DNA from: Glebionis coronaria
Lineage: Eukaryota; Streptophyta; Magnoliopsida; Asterales; Asteraceae
Length of the DNA stretch: 64,000 bases
Direction: 5' to 3'
Assembly (NCBI GenBank): GCA_025667525.1
Contig: CM046875.1
Coordinates: 201,352,125-201,416,124, forward strand
The translations under genes and the position numbers were made by a program. Numbering within the stretch: the stretch's first letter is position 1; the number at the start of each line of letters is the position of its first letter. Of this stretch, positions 13,501 to 24,224 are shown piece after piece. Under the pieces are notes generated by a model. It had not been told where the DNA came from, searched no databases, and saw only the letters and a program-made list of their open reading frames with translations.

Positions 13501-13960
13501 TGTGAAATGAAAGTTTAGGAAGACCACGAACAAGTTCGTTTTTCGCCAAGTGATTAATAGAGTCAAACTTAAGATGGGATAACCGTCGATGCCATAACCA
13601 TGACTTAGTCTTCGATGCTTTGGAGAGAAGACATACGGGAGAAGCGGCCATCATATCTTGTAGAGACAAAGTATACAAATTATTCCCTCGAGTACCTTTC
13701 AATAAATCAACCCCTTCCAAATTACGATTGAAGTAGGTATGCTCTCGAAAAGCAACTTCTAGGTTTGCATCACAAAATTATCCCACATAAAATAAGTTGT
13801 GACCGACACCTTCCACATAATAAACTCTTGAAATAATAACATTACCAATATGATATTCACCATAACCCATTATCTTTGCAATATGATCATTTCCAAATCG
13901 AACCGTACCAAGAAACTTGCTGATGAAATTTCTGAGCTGAGAGCGATCTCCAGTCATATG
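10538..13960 (-). pseudogene. pol: Copia A pol: end of protease, integrase, RT, RNase H
   Basis: A single minus frame runs from 13960 to a TAG at 10538-10540. In order: the protease tail HMTGDRS; GAG-pre-integrase [10 protein letters not shown]; integrase core with [16 protein letters not shown] and [13 protein letters not shown] with the YVDD active site ([10 protein letters not shown]); RNase H with ADADHAGC and SSTEAEY. Two in-frame stops break it: TAA at 13778-13780 where the paralogue has Gln (GQFCD), and TAA at 10703-10705 after KEQV where SIRE-B has Glu. The open 1005-codon stretch between them (10703-13720) is otherwise clean. It is a close paralogue of SIRE-B pol (39694-43161). The N-terminus is removed by the Athila-2 insertion. 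Confidence 0.9.
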
Positions 13961-16900
13961 TGAAATTGTGTATAATGCAGTTCGTTTTTCTTAGTTCTTG
14001 CTAATTGAAAGTCCTAACAATATCGGGTTTTTAACTGTTTTTGGTTGTTAATATTCTTTGGAAATTCTATTTGCTAATTCAAACAATGACTTGCAAAATT
14101 GAAAAATATTATCTACTTATATGTAAAACATCGTGCAAATACCAAGTTTTTATTCAAGTAAATTCTAAATGTAAATTTTACAACTAAAAGGACTGAAATT
14201 GTAAATTCTATGAAATATAAATCCTCACAATATAAAACTAACAAGTTTAAGGACTGAAAATGACAAAACAGTAAACTATAAGGATAAAAAATGTAAACTG
14301 TGTAACAAACTAACCAATTTCCAACTAATTCCAAAACTTGCTAACTGAATTTTAACAAAATTCAAACTTAAAGGACTTGTTTATTGAAAACCCTAAAAAG
14401 GTGTAAGTTTAGCCAGGTTTGAAACCATTTTAATTCACTAGGGACTAAAGTGCAATATTGAAAAGTTTTTAAGCCAAAACGGGTTACACAAACAAATAAG
14501 CTCGTTTGGGCTTATTACTGAACCAAAATCAATCAAACCAATTTCGAAATGCTTAGAATCTCAAATAAGCTAGACTTGTAAGAGGAAATTGGCTAAAAAT
14601 GATTAATAAGCTGATAAGCACTTTCCAATAAGCACTTAATAAGCCCTACAAGAATCTAGACATGCACAACTAGATTTTTGTACAGAAACTGATTAATGAG
14701 CTTAAAACATGAACGGGAAATCAAGTCTTGTCAAAAATCATCAAGAAATAAGCTTGAAAATTGAATTAAGCTGAATTTGGCTTATGTTGACCAAGCGTTG
14801 ACCAAGTTTTTTTTCAAAAAGCTGAAAATCTCAATAATCAACCACCAACACTAACTAATTGATTTTGTGATAGAAAATTGCTAAGTTTATGAAGTGGAAT
14901 AAGAGATTTGAAAAAGCTGTTTTCATTTACAGAAACTTCATTTTGCTTATCAGTCTAGAATTTTGCTTATTTCAACTTGCTTAATGAAAACTATACAAAA
15001 AGCTTATGGACTTTGAAACTTCATATATTGACCTACAAATGAGAACTGGTTTGGTTGAATTTCATCAAGAATCAAACAAATGCCAAGCAATTGAAATTGA
15101 CAACTTTTTATAAGCAAAACTGACTGAAATTAGACCCAAACTTTTATATTGCCATTTGCCTTTTTGACCTTAAACTTGACTTGAAAATGACTTAAATCCT
15201 TTTGTAATGACTATGTGACAGGAAATGAACATCAACTTGCCAAAGATCAACACTTTGAAATCTTACAAAAGCTAATGCCAAACACTCATTAACTGAACTT
15301 TTGAAGATTTTTATGAAGAGTTTTTAAGCACAAGTTTAAGCTAGATGAAAAACTATAGCAAACTAAAATCAGTGATCAAAATGAGATGTATTAAAGCTAT
15401 AAGCAAGCAATGAAAGCAACTAGAACTCAATTAAGGAAACAAGGTTAAAAATGACTGTATTAAGCTATAAACTAGAACACATATCAAATCAATAAGCAGA
15501 AAAGCAACACTTAAGCTATAAACTTACTAGAATCAGATCAAAACCAAGCTAAACAAGTTTTATCATACAATCAACAAGGATTTAAGCTAGAAATGAAGCA
15601 TGCATTTGACAATTCAGTGGAATCAAAATCAAGAGGCTCAAGCACCTTGTGAAGTACCCTTTGAGCAGTAGAGGAGTGCTGAACTCTCTAGTCTAGTGCT
15701 AACCACCACCTTAGCACTAGATTAAACTATCTACAATCAACAAATCAGCTACACATCAACAAGAATCATCAAAATGGCCTGAATTCATCACAAATGCTAT
15801 GACTTGGACTGAAATCAATCAAACAGCTTCTATCTTCACTCAAAGTCAGTTATGATCAAGATTTGATCATAACAAACTCAATTCAGCAACAAAAGTATCA
15901 ATGGAAGCAGGATATGAACAGTAAAGATGATGAGAAGAATTGGCGGGAAAAGTAGAATTTGAATTTTATTAATAGAGATTTGTTACAAAGCTGTTAAAAA
16001 GGTTACTAACTAACTAACTAACTCAAGAGTGTGTCAAACTCTTGAGTAGTTTAGCTAAAAAGGAGAAATTGGTGAGAGGAAAAAGTAAATGTGTGTGTTT
16101 TCACACTTACAACTACACACAAAGAAATGAAGACTAAACAGCTATTTATAGACTTGAGAAGAAGATCAGTTGGGTTTGGTGACGTGTTGCGACCAATCCC
16201 AGGTCTCCACGTGTCCAAATTCTGCTTAATTGAATTTCCAGGTTATGAACATGAATTGGGGTTTCTTTGTAGAGTTGATTTCAGGTTGATTAGTTTTGAC
16301 CATTGGATTCGTCTTGTAATTTTGAGCAATTTTGATGTTTATAACTTTTCATGAAGTTGCCTCTAGCTCTAACCCGTTCCTGGAAATCTTGATAGTTTGA
16401 AGATGAAACGTGTCAAGTTATAACTGTCTGAAATAGATGCACACGGATCATACTGTTGTGATACGCTCATTTAATGAAGGCGGCTGTAGTGGATAATAAA
16501 TGCTGTTATGTGGCAATCCATGTTATTATTTCTTTGGCTTCTCATTGGTCCACAACTTATCACATGGATCACACTTGTATCAACTTTCCATAAATGGCAA
16601 AAATCACCCCTTGACTTTGGCAGATTGCATTTAAAGGCTAGCAGCTTCATTTCTTTGGCATTTTTAGTCCTTCAAACTTCATTCTTGAACAAAATTGGTC
16701 CTTTGACTGAGTTGACTTGAGAGTTGACCAAATTTGACTATGATCTTGACTTTTACAATATTTACACTATGGTCCTTCATCTTTGGCAGATTGTCAAGAT
16801 AGGTCCTTGTACTTCAAAGTCTTGTCACTTTTGATCCTCTTTTGTCTTTTTCGTCAAATTAAGCTTGATTATTCCTTGTTTGCTTGAAAATGCATCCTTT

Positions 16901-17026
16901 TACCTACACAAGTGTACACAAACACAAACATACCACATAACACTGTTTTTACAAGATAAATTGGTATTTTGCTTCATGTTTTAGGGTTATTTGTTGATAA
17001 ATTGATATGAGTTTTAGCTCATATCA
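13961..17026 (-). repeat. Athila-2 3' LTR (3066 bp)
   Basis: Read on the minus strand it begins TGATATGAGC just after the polypurine tract and ends ..AATTTCA against copia A coding sequence. It has a TATA box (complement of 16143-16150) and an 'aataaaa' signal downstream (complement of about 15964-15970). Its start carries a perfect inverted repeat, TTGATATGAG/CTCATATCAA, with a six-base loop (17002-17027). It is homologous to the Athila-1 LTR but substantially diverged. I see no coding content in the whole stretch. Confidence 0.8.
16143..16150 (-). promoter_or_regulatory. TATA box of Athila-2 LTR
   Basis: The minus strand reads TATAAATA, about 0.9 kb into the LTR and followed by a pyrimidine-rich leader. 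Its position relative to the LTR start is similar to the TATA box in the Athila-1 LTR. Confidence 0.5.
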
Positions 17027-17031
17027 AATCC

Positions 17032-17036
17032 CCTAC
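17032..17036. repeat. Target-site duplication of Tekay-2, low-coordinate copy (cctac)
   Basis: cctac directly precedes the LTR start TGTAACACC at 17037 and recurs at 28441-28445 directly after the other LTR. A five-base duplication is normal for LTR elements. The duplicated bases are part of the Athila-2 polypurine tract (minus strand gtagg). Confidence 0.92.
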
Positions 17037-20000
17037 TGTAACACCCCATTTTGGAAATGGAATATTACGCATATCATGGCGTGTAATCAAAGCATACAAG
17101 GATAAATGTCTAAGCATTATTCAACCATAAAAGGAAATACCAGAATCAAACATCGGTACCCCAAAGTAAAGCTCATCACACACAAACATAAATACTGTAA
17201 AAGGAAGGACGAAACAATGTCCAAAGCAACTGTATCAAAGTAAAGGAAATGCATAAAGTAAAGAAATACAGTAAAGCTTCCAGTCCATATGCACCTACGT
17301 TTGAGATCTACGAGCGTCCCTGAGTACCTGCCGATTTGGGAACATGAAAAGGAAAACGGCTGAGCAAGACGCTCAGTGCACGGATGTACAATAAAACATG
17401 AAATAGGATAAGTATGTAACATATAACAGCGGAAGACTAAGTACTGAGTAAACTAGTTAAGTATCATGAAAACTGGTTTTATAGTTTGAAAAGCCTTATG
17501 TTTAACCTGTGAAAACTATTTTAACATATATATACCATAGCCCATATAGGTCATGAAAAGGTCACGTGCATGAATACTTGGAGGGGTGACCTCATCATGC
17601 TGATTAGAGGGGATGCCTCTAATCAATATACTGATTTGGGTAGGAGGGATCAACTCCTTGTGAAGGGTGCAAGGCACACACCACATTCACCATGATAAAC
17701 TGAATAAAACATGTAACTAGGATGCACCCATACGCCCCACCTGATATAATAATATGGCCAAACTGAAAAGGGACGCCACGAGCAATCACTCTGCTGTGGG
17801 GAAGTCATAACATCGGTGCCTCCAATGCTATGGTTATGGTACCTCCATAACTAGGTGAAACTGGTCATGCTTGTATATGGCTATAGTTTATGCTAAATTA
17901 ACATAAGCAGTTCAAAACAATAAAACAAATGCTGGGGAAAACAGTTGGCTGCATACGGGGAAATCCTAATAAGGAAGGAATGTCCATACTGAAAGGACGG
18001 GAATCCGTACCTCAAGTCTAGTGAATGAACGGAAGAAAGACTCCTACTTCTGGATCACTAACGCTACATGAATACACACGTGTATAAGTATCGATTCACT
18101 GATTACGTACTGGGTTCTGTGTCTTGTTATAGCTGATTTGGTATGTTTTAGGTCATGGTTCACTGTTTAAAGCCTTAAACTGTGTTTATCTAGTATTCTG
18201 ATTAATCTGATTAAGTATTACTGGTGTTTCATGTATTATTATACTTACTGTGTAATAATAAGTAACTTTCCAAAAATAGCAGGTTTCCAAAAATAGAAAG
18301 TTTCCAAAAATAGAAAGTTTCCAAAAATAGAAAGTTTCCAAAAATAGAAAGTTACCAAAAATAGAAAGTTTCCAAAAATAGAAAGTTTCCAAAAATAGAA
18401 AGTTTCCAAAAATAGAAAGTTTCCAAAAATAGAAAGTTTCCAAAAATAGAATTTACTGCCTAAAATAGATTAGTTTCTAAAAATAGAAAGTTTCCAAAAA
18501 TAGATCAGCTGCCTTAATTAAATAAGTTTCCATATATAGAAGGTTTCCATAATTAGATTAGCTGCCTGAAATAGATTGATTTCCATATATAGAAGGTTTC
18601 CATAATTAGATTAGCTGCCTTATTTAATTAAGTTTCTATAAATAGAAGTTTCCATAATTAGAATTAAGCTGATTACATAAGCTAACATATAAGTCTAAGT
18701 GTTATAAGCTTATTCTTAAGTCATATGATATAGTGTATAGTTTAATTATTATTTCATGTATTTTAATTAAACTATAGGTTAAGCATTTTAATTAAAGTGT
18801 AACATGTATTAATTAAAATGAAATGAAAATACTTAGGTTAAAATGTGTATTATTATTAATAATAATATAACCTAAGTCATGTCTAAATTAATTAATTATA
18901 GGCATGTTTTAATAATTAATTAATTATAACTTATAACATAAAATACTTAGGTTAAAATAATGTCATGATAAACTAATAATTAAAATAACCTAAGTCATGA
19001 TTTAATTAATATTTCATGCTATTAATTAATTATATCCTAAGTTCATGATTCATAAAAATTACATGTAACATAGATCATGATTTTAACCAACGAACCATGA
19101 ATCGGGTATGAATTCGACACCGTACCCCGGGCCAAACCCGGGGCACACGTGTCCCCTTGCTACCGTGGGTCCCACATGAGCCAACCAAGACCAATTGTGG
19201 TCTTGGTGGTGGCGGCAATAGCAAACCAAACCCCCCCTCGGGTTTGTTTGCTAGGCGGCCAAAAACAAACACCCTTATAAACCATTCTTTGATTTTAATT
19301 AATACCAAAACATGTTAGATCAATGATTAATTACCTTGTTTTCATAAGAAAATAATAACATGTTCATGAAAATAATCAAAGATTAAAAGAATTAAAAGAA
19401 TTAAAAAGAAGGGTTAGAAAGGTATACCACTATGTAGCTTGGAAAAAGGATGAACAAACACGTATTCTAACACTTGTTTTTAAGATCAAAATCAAACAAA
19501 CACCCTCCTATGGTGGTGTATAGGTGGCGGCACAAAGAGAGCAAAAAGGAGAGGAGAAAAACTCTTTTAGGGTTTTTGTTTATTTCTTGTAAAATGAAAA
19601 GTGAAAACAAGTTTAACACTTTACCCCCCTTAACTTGTAAAGTCCATGGGCCAAGCCCATTTTGTCCATGTGTGCCGTGGGTATGGGGGCCCCACATGGG
19701 GTACCCGTACCTTTCTCGTGTCCCGATGTTTCGTGTTCGTTCGTGGTTAAACGTGCTCGTGTTTAACGTGTTTCTGTTTCTTTTAACGTGTCGTTTATCG
19801 TAAACTTAACGCTCGTAAATATATTATAAGTATTTACGTAATTATTTTAGTTAGTATTTTAAATGGTGTTCATGATTTAATTATGTTCACGTGATATATT
19901 ATTAACTGTTTATCATGGGTTCGTACGTAATCGATACTTGTCCTGACATACACGTATGCACTTGCTTGATTATTAGCACATGAATGTGATCAATACTACA

Positions 20001-20071
20001 TGAGGTAAGTTTTAATCTAGAACGTACGATCTTAAGGGCACTATTCATGGTAAAAGCATGCGGGTTTTACA
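17037..20071 (-). repeat. Tekay-2 3' LTR
   Basis: This is the low-coordinate LTR, hence the 3' LTR of a minus-strand element. It contains a tandem array of a 17-bp unit (18273-18452), a decayed continuation of it to about 18665, and AT-rich sequence to about 19070. A GC-rich block at 19100-19270 includes the palindrome-like CCCCGGGCCAAACCCGGGG (19125-19143). The small ORFs inside are also present in the other LTR and show no gene-like content. Confidence 0.92.
18273..18452 (-). repeat. 17-bp tandem array in Tekay-2 3' LTR
   Basis: About twelve units of gtttccaaaaatagaaa run head to tail, most of them identical, with one gttacc variant. Because 17 is not a multiple of three and the unit lacks stops on the minus strand, it makes a spurious repetitive ORF. 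The same array with the same number of units is in the partner LTR at 26642-26821. Confidence 0.9.
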
Positions 20072-20085
20072 ATTCTTCCCCCCTA
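20072..20085 (-). promoter_or_regulatory. Tekay-2 polypurine tract
   Basis: The minus strand reads taggggggaagaat immediately before the LTR start TGTAAAACC. Position and composition match the plus-strand priming site of an LTR retrotransposon. Confidence 0.85.
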
Positions 20086-20148
20086 AAAAGAATAATTCGT
20101 CCCCGAATTATAGATAAAGTAAGCTGAAAAGAAGTGACATACCCGAAC

Positions 20149-23100
20149 TCAAAATATGAAGTGAGGGTAAGAAGCCCGGATAGACTCCTCTGTTTCCCAA
20201 GTGGCTTCCCGCTCGGTATGGTCCCTCCAAAGGATTTTGACGAAAGGAATCGTCTTCCTTCTCATGACTCGTTCTTGCCTGTCGAGTACTCGTTCGGGTT
20301 CTTCTATAAACGTGAGATCTTCACGTATCTGTTCCAGTGGATACTGAACCATGTGAAGGGGATGATAATTGTACCCTCTGAGTAAGGACACATGGAACAT
20401 GTTATGCACGTGTGAAAGCTGAGGAGGTAACGCCAATCGGTAAGATACTTCGCCGATTCGTTCAACGATATCAAATGGTCCGATGAACCGAGGACTGAGT
20501 TTTCCTTTGATCCTGAAGCGTTTAACATAACGTGCCGGCGAAACCTTGAGGAAGACGTGATCTCCCACATTAAAATGTATGTCCCTACGATGCTTATCGG
20601 CGTAACTCTTCTGACGTGAACGCGCTTCCTGCAGTTTCTGTTTAGCTACCTCAATCTTCTCGTTGGTCATTTCTATAATCTCTGGTCCTTCAAGTGTTCG
20701 CTCTCCCACTTGATCCCAGCAAGTTGGAGCGCGACACTTTCTGCCATACAACATTTCGAAAGGAGCACATTTGATACTTGCGTGCCAGCTGTTGTTGTAT
20801 GCAAACTCGACTAAACAGATGTAATCGTCCCAATCACCTGTCCATTCCAACGCACATGACCTTAACATATCTTCCAATGTCTGAATTGTTCGCTCCGATT
20901 GTCCGTCCGTTTGAGGATGAAAGGCTGTGCTCAGCTTAAGTTGTGTACCCCAAGCTTTTTGCAGACCTTTCCAGAATCACGACGTGAAACGAGGATCTCT
21001 GTCTGAGACGATGCTGGAGGGAGTGCCGTGGAGTCTCATGATCTCCCTTCTGTACGTATCTGCGAGTTTACTTACCGGATCTTCCTTGCGTATCGGTAAG
21101 AAATGAGCTGATTTGGTGAGTCGATCAACGATGACCCAAATAGCATCGTGCTTCTTCTTGGTAGGCGGAAGACCGGTAACAAAATCCATGGTGATTTTGT
21201 CCCACTTCCACTCTGGAATATCCAACGGTTGAAGGAGACCGCCAGATCGCTGATGTTCAATCTTAACCTGCTGACAGGTAAGACATTTGGAGACATACGT
21301 GGCTACATCCTGTTTCATACCACTCCACCAAAAGTGCTGTCTGATGTCATGGTACATTTTCGTCGACCCAGGATGTATAGAAAATGGGGAGCTGTGAGCT
21401 TCAGCTAACAATGCTTCCCGGAGTTCTTGATTGTCAGGAACACAAAGTCTCGTGCCCTTCCAAACGATACCGTCTGCGTCCATTATGAATTCTGTCTGCT
21501 TCTCCAAATTCTGAATTATCGCCCAAATCTCTCCATCATCCTTCTGTGCTTCCTTAATCCTAGTCAGTAACTCAGGTTCTACTGTAAGATTCGCCCAGTA
21601 TCCGTGCTGCCCACGTACCATGATTTCAATGTCAAGCCGCTCCAAGTCCCTTATGTTTTGTTCCTTGATCTCAATGCCGTTTATCATTCCGGACTTTCTG
21701 CTGAGTGCATCTGCTACTACATTAGCTTTCCCGGGATGATACTGTAGGTTAATATCATAATCCTTCAACAGTTCCAACCATCTCCTTTGTCTCATGTTCA
21801 ATTCTCGCTGTGTGAAGATATACTTCAAGCTCTTGTGATCCGTGAAAATGTCGCATGATTCTCCGTATAAGTAATGCCTCCATATCTTCAATGCGAACAC
21901 CACTGCAGCAAGTTCCAGGTCATGCGTAGGGTAGTTTTCTTCATAGGGCTTAAGCTGCCGTGAAGCATACGCGATCACTTTCCCATGTTGCATGAGAACA
22001 CAGCCCAGTCCCTTCCCCGATGCATCGCTATAGATCTGAAATCCACCTGTACCAGATGGGAGAGTAAGAATAGGTGCAGATACTAACTTCTGCTTTAGGT
22101 CTTCGAAGCTCTTTTCTCGTTCTTCCGTCCAGACGAATTTCTCTCCTTTTCGCATCAGTTTGGTGAGAGGCAATGCCAGCCGGGAAAAGTTCTCCACGAA
22201 TCTTCGATAATATCCAGCTAAGCCTAAGAAACTGCGGATTTCTGTCGCTGATGTTGGTCTTGGCCATTTAGTGATAGCCTCAACCTTCGCTGGGTCCATA
22301 GTGATCCCTTCTGCTGATACAATGTGACCTAAGAATGCCACCTTGTTTAACCAGAACTCACACTTGGAGAATTTCGCATACAGCTGCTTCTGACGAAGAA
22401 TCTGTAGTACAGTACGGAGATGATCTTCGTGTTCCTCCGTGGACTTTGAGAATATCAAGATGTCATCGATGAATACAATGACAAATTTATCAAGGAATTC
22501 ATGGAAGATTCTGTTCATCAGATCCATGAATACTGCTGGAGCGTTAGTCAGGCCGAATGGCATGACTACAAACTCATAATGGCCATAGCGGGTACGAAAA
22601 GCAGTCTTGGCAATATCCTGCTCTTTAACCCTTAGCTGATGGTAGCCTGACCTTAGATCGATCTTTGAGAAGTGTTTGGCTCCTTGAAGTTGGTCAAACA
22701 GATCGTCTATACGTGGCAGTGGATATCTGTTGCGGATGGTAATCTTATTAAGTTCACGGTAGTCAATGCAAAGTCGCATGCTGCCGTCCTTCTTCTTAAC
22801 GAACAAGACTGGTGCGCCCCATGGAGATGCGCTCGGTCTAATGAACCCTCGTTCAAGAAGTTCCTGCAGTTGGTCCTTCAGTTCTTTTAACTCTATGGGA
22901 GCCATACGATACGGAGCCTTAGAGATTGGCTCAGCTCCTGGAACAAGGTCGATGTTGAACTCCACTTCTCTTGCAGGTGGTATTCCTGGAAGTTCATCTG
23001 GGAAGACGTCTTGAAATTCCGAAACTACTGGTTGATCCTGAATCGATGGGGATTCAGTATCCATGTCATGAACCGTAGCGAGATAACCTTCGCAGCCATG

Positions 23101-23780
23101 TGACAGTAATGCACGTGCTTGCAAGGTAGATATGACTTGTACAGACCGTCCGGGTATGAACCCGTTATGGATGTACTCTGGTGCATTAATGTCGCCGAAG
23201 ATCACTCGATAAGAGTGGCAGTCTATGGTAGCATGGTGCTTGGATAGCCAATCCATGCCGAGAATCATATCGAACTCAATCATGTCTAGGGGAAGTGCAT
23301 CTACTGCACGAACTTTATCGTCAAACTCTAGAGGAAGACTCTTGTATACATGAGTTATTAATACAGAGTCCCTCAGAGGCGTGGAAATGGTAAGCTTAGT
23401 TTCTAATGGCAAGGGAAGTGTCCTGATGTTCTTAGCATAAGTAGTGGAAACAACTGAATGAGTGGCACCCGTGTCGAAAAGAACACATGCAGCCTGGCCG
23501 TACATATACAAAATTCCAGTAATGGTACCTGTAGATTTGTTTGCCCGATCGCGCGATGTCGTATAGACACGCCCAGTGGTAGGAGGCGGTTTAGTATCAG
23601 CATGACCCGAAGTACCCTCCATTTCACCCTTACGGCAATCTCTCATACGATGGCCAGGGAGGCCGCACTTGTAGCACGCGTCGGAGTCACGACGACATGG
23701 GCCAGGGTGTCTGCGATGGCAGGTGCTGCAAAGAGGATGAGTGAATCCTCCAGCAGGAGTCCTTGCTTGCTGAGGGCCTG
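20149..23780 (-). pseudogene. pol: Tekay-2 pol (last exon): zinc knuckle, protease, RT, RNase H, integrase, chromodomain; one stop
   Basis: One minus frame runs from the acceptor at 23780 to a stop at 20149, broken only by TGA at 20977-20979. The first part encodes [12 protein letters not shown] and [14 protein letters not shown] zinc knuckles, joined by splicing to Gag. Next come aspartic protease (LFDTGATHS), RT ([10 protein letters not shown]), RNase H ([30 protein letters not shown]) and integrase (HHCC near 21250-21390; [28 protein letters not shown]). A chromodomain-like tail follows (VKILWRDHTEREATWETEE, about 20170-20235). The TGA stands where related elements have Arg (RFTS-R-FW), consistent with CGA to TGA at a methylated CpG. 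ORF tools would split this gene at 20977 and start it at the internal Met at 23646. Confidence 0.92.
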
Positions 23781-23850
23781 CTGATGACAGAACGTGTTAA
23801 GGATAAGGTATATGCACGAGTATAAGACGTAAGCGTCATAAGATGCTTAC
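23781..23850 (-). other. Tekay-2 intron 3 (GT-AG, 70 bp)
   Basis: On the minus strand exon 3 ends ..aacactG and the intron starts GTAAGC, a strong donor. It ends ..tctgtcatcAG with a cttaac branch-like motif upstream. Joining completes an Ala codon (G|CA) and enters the zinc-knuckle exon in frame. A second AG three bases on (intron end 23778, 73 bp) would also keep frame, a NAGNAG acceptor. Unspliced, the pol frame has no route back to gag. Confidence 0.85.
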
Positions 23851-23915
23851 CAGTGTTAGCTGAACGGTTAGGCTGAGAACCCCTGTGGTTCTGGTCCCTT
23901 CCGTTACCGTGGTTC
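23851..23915 (-). CDS. gag: Tekay-2 gag-pol exon 3 (65 bp)
   Basis: This short exon encodes a basic, Asn/Gly/Arg-rich linker (NHGNGRDQNHRGSQPNRSAN), typical of the nucleocapsid region before zinc knuckles. It is open only in the frame dictated by both splice joints: one base plus 21 codons plus one base. It cannot be read from unspliced RNA in continuity with gag or pol. Confidence 0.82.
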
Positions 23916-23989
23916 CTGGTAGAGATTAATATAGTGTCAGCATGAGAGACATAACATGAAATCATAAGAAGATGCATAAATAGTAGGAC
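23916..23989 (-). other. Tekay-2 intron 2 (GT-AG, 74 bp)
   Basis: The donor is AGTAG|GTCCTA and the acceptor is ctctaccAG|GAACC on the minus strand, with a gctgac branch-like motif. The intron is T-rich and has in-frame stops. Splicing joins AG to G as an Arg codon. An alternative donor (aca|gtaggt) would give the wrong frame, so the phase decides the site. Confidence 0.82.
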
Positions 23990-24139
23990 CTACTGTTGTT
24001 GGATTGTCCCGCATTGTTACGGTAATTATCATTACCGCTGCGCCTTTCCACAACAGAACGGTCGTTAGAGTGACCGTTTCCTTTGGGCTGATTCGGCTGC
24101 TGCTGAGTAGCCGGCTGAGACCGGTCCCCAGTTTTCTGC
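23990..24139 (-). CDS. gag: Tekay-2 gag-pol exon 2 (150 bp)
   Basis: It encodes a hydrophilic Gln/Asn/Arg-rich stretch (QKTGDRSQPATQQQPNQP.. ending ..QSNNS) without stops in the spliced frame. The composition continues that of the Gag C-terminus and exon 3. Unspliced continuation from gag is blocked by a stop at the exon 1 donor. Confidence 0.83.
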
Positions 24140-24224
24140 CTGGAAGATACAGTTTAACAGATGATTATAGAGCATATAACGATAGGATGCGGTCTGGTTA
24201 ACGCTAGAACATGAAATGTTTTAC
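24140..24224 (-). other. Tekay-2 intron 1 (GT-AG, 85 bp); donor contains the Gag stop
   Basis: On the minus strand exon 1 ends ..gataagAG and the intron starts GTAAAAC. In unspliced RNA the codons read AGG-TAA, so the donor itself supplies the Gag stop codon (24221-24223). The acceptor is tatcttccAG|GCAG. Splicing rebuilds AGG (Arg) and removes the stop. Length and AT/T richness suit a short plant intron. Confidence 0.85.

Larger units (their letters stand above)
7667..13960 (-). mobile_element. Copia A: truncated Sirevirus-lineage Ty1/copia element
   Basis: A minus-strand copia pol (10538-13960) is followed by about 2.9 kb of 3' noncoding sequence (10537 down to 7667). Much of that tract aligns with the 3' region of SIRE-B (53676-54060 and about 60100-61690, opposite strand). 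Both ends are cut by Athila elements facing each other. At 13960 the coding sequence stops within the protease motif (..HMTG) and the Athila-2 LTR begins with TG. At the low end the Athila-1 LTR ends near 7666. Gag and the 5' LTR are therefore expected right of the window. No copy of the SIRE-B LTR is recognisable; at most a few tens of bases of a 3' LTR may remain near 7667-7709. Confidence 0.75.

Noticed and set aside
18186..18443. Repetitive minus-strand ORF (also 26567-26812)
   Set aside because: It is the 17-bp LTR array read three ways in turn (51-base period). Its length differs between LTRs because of one substitution beyond the array.
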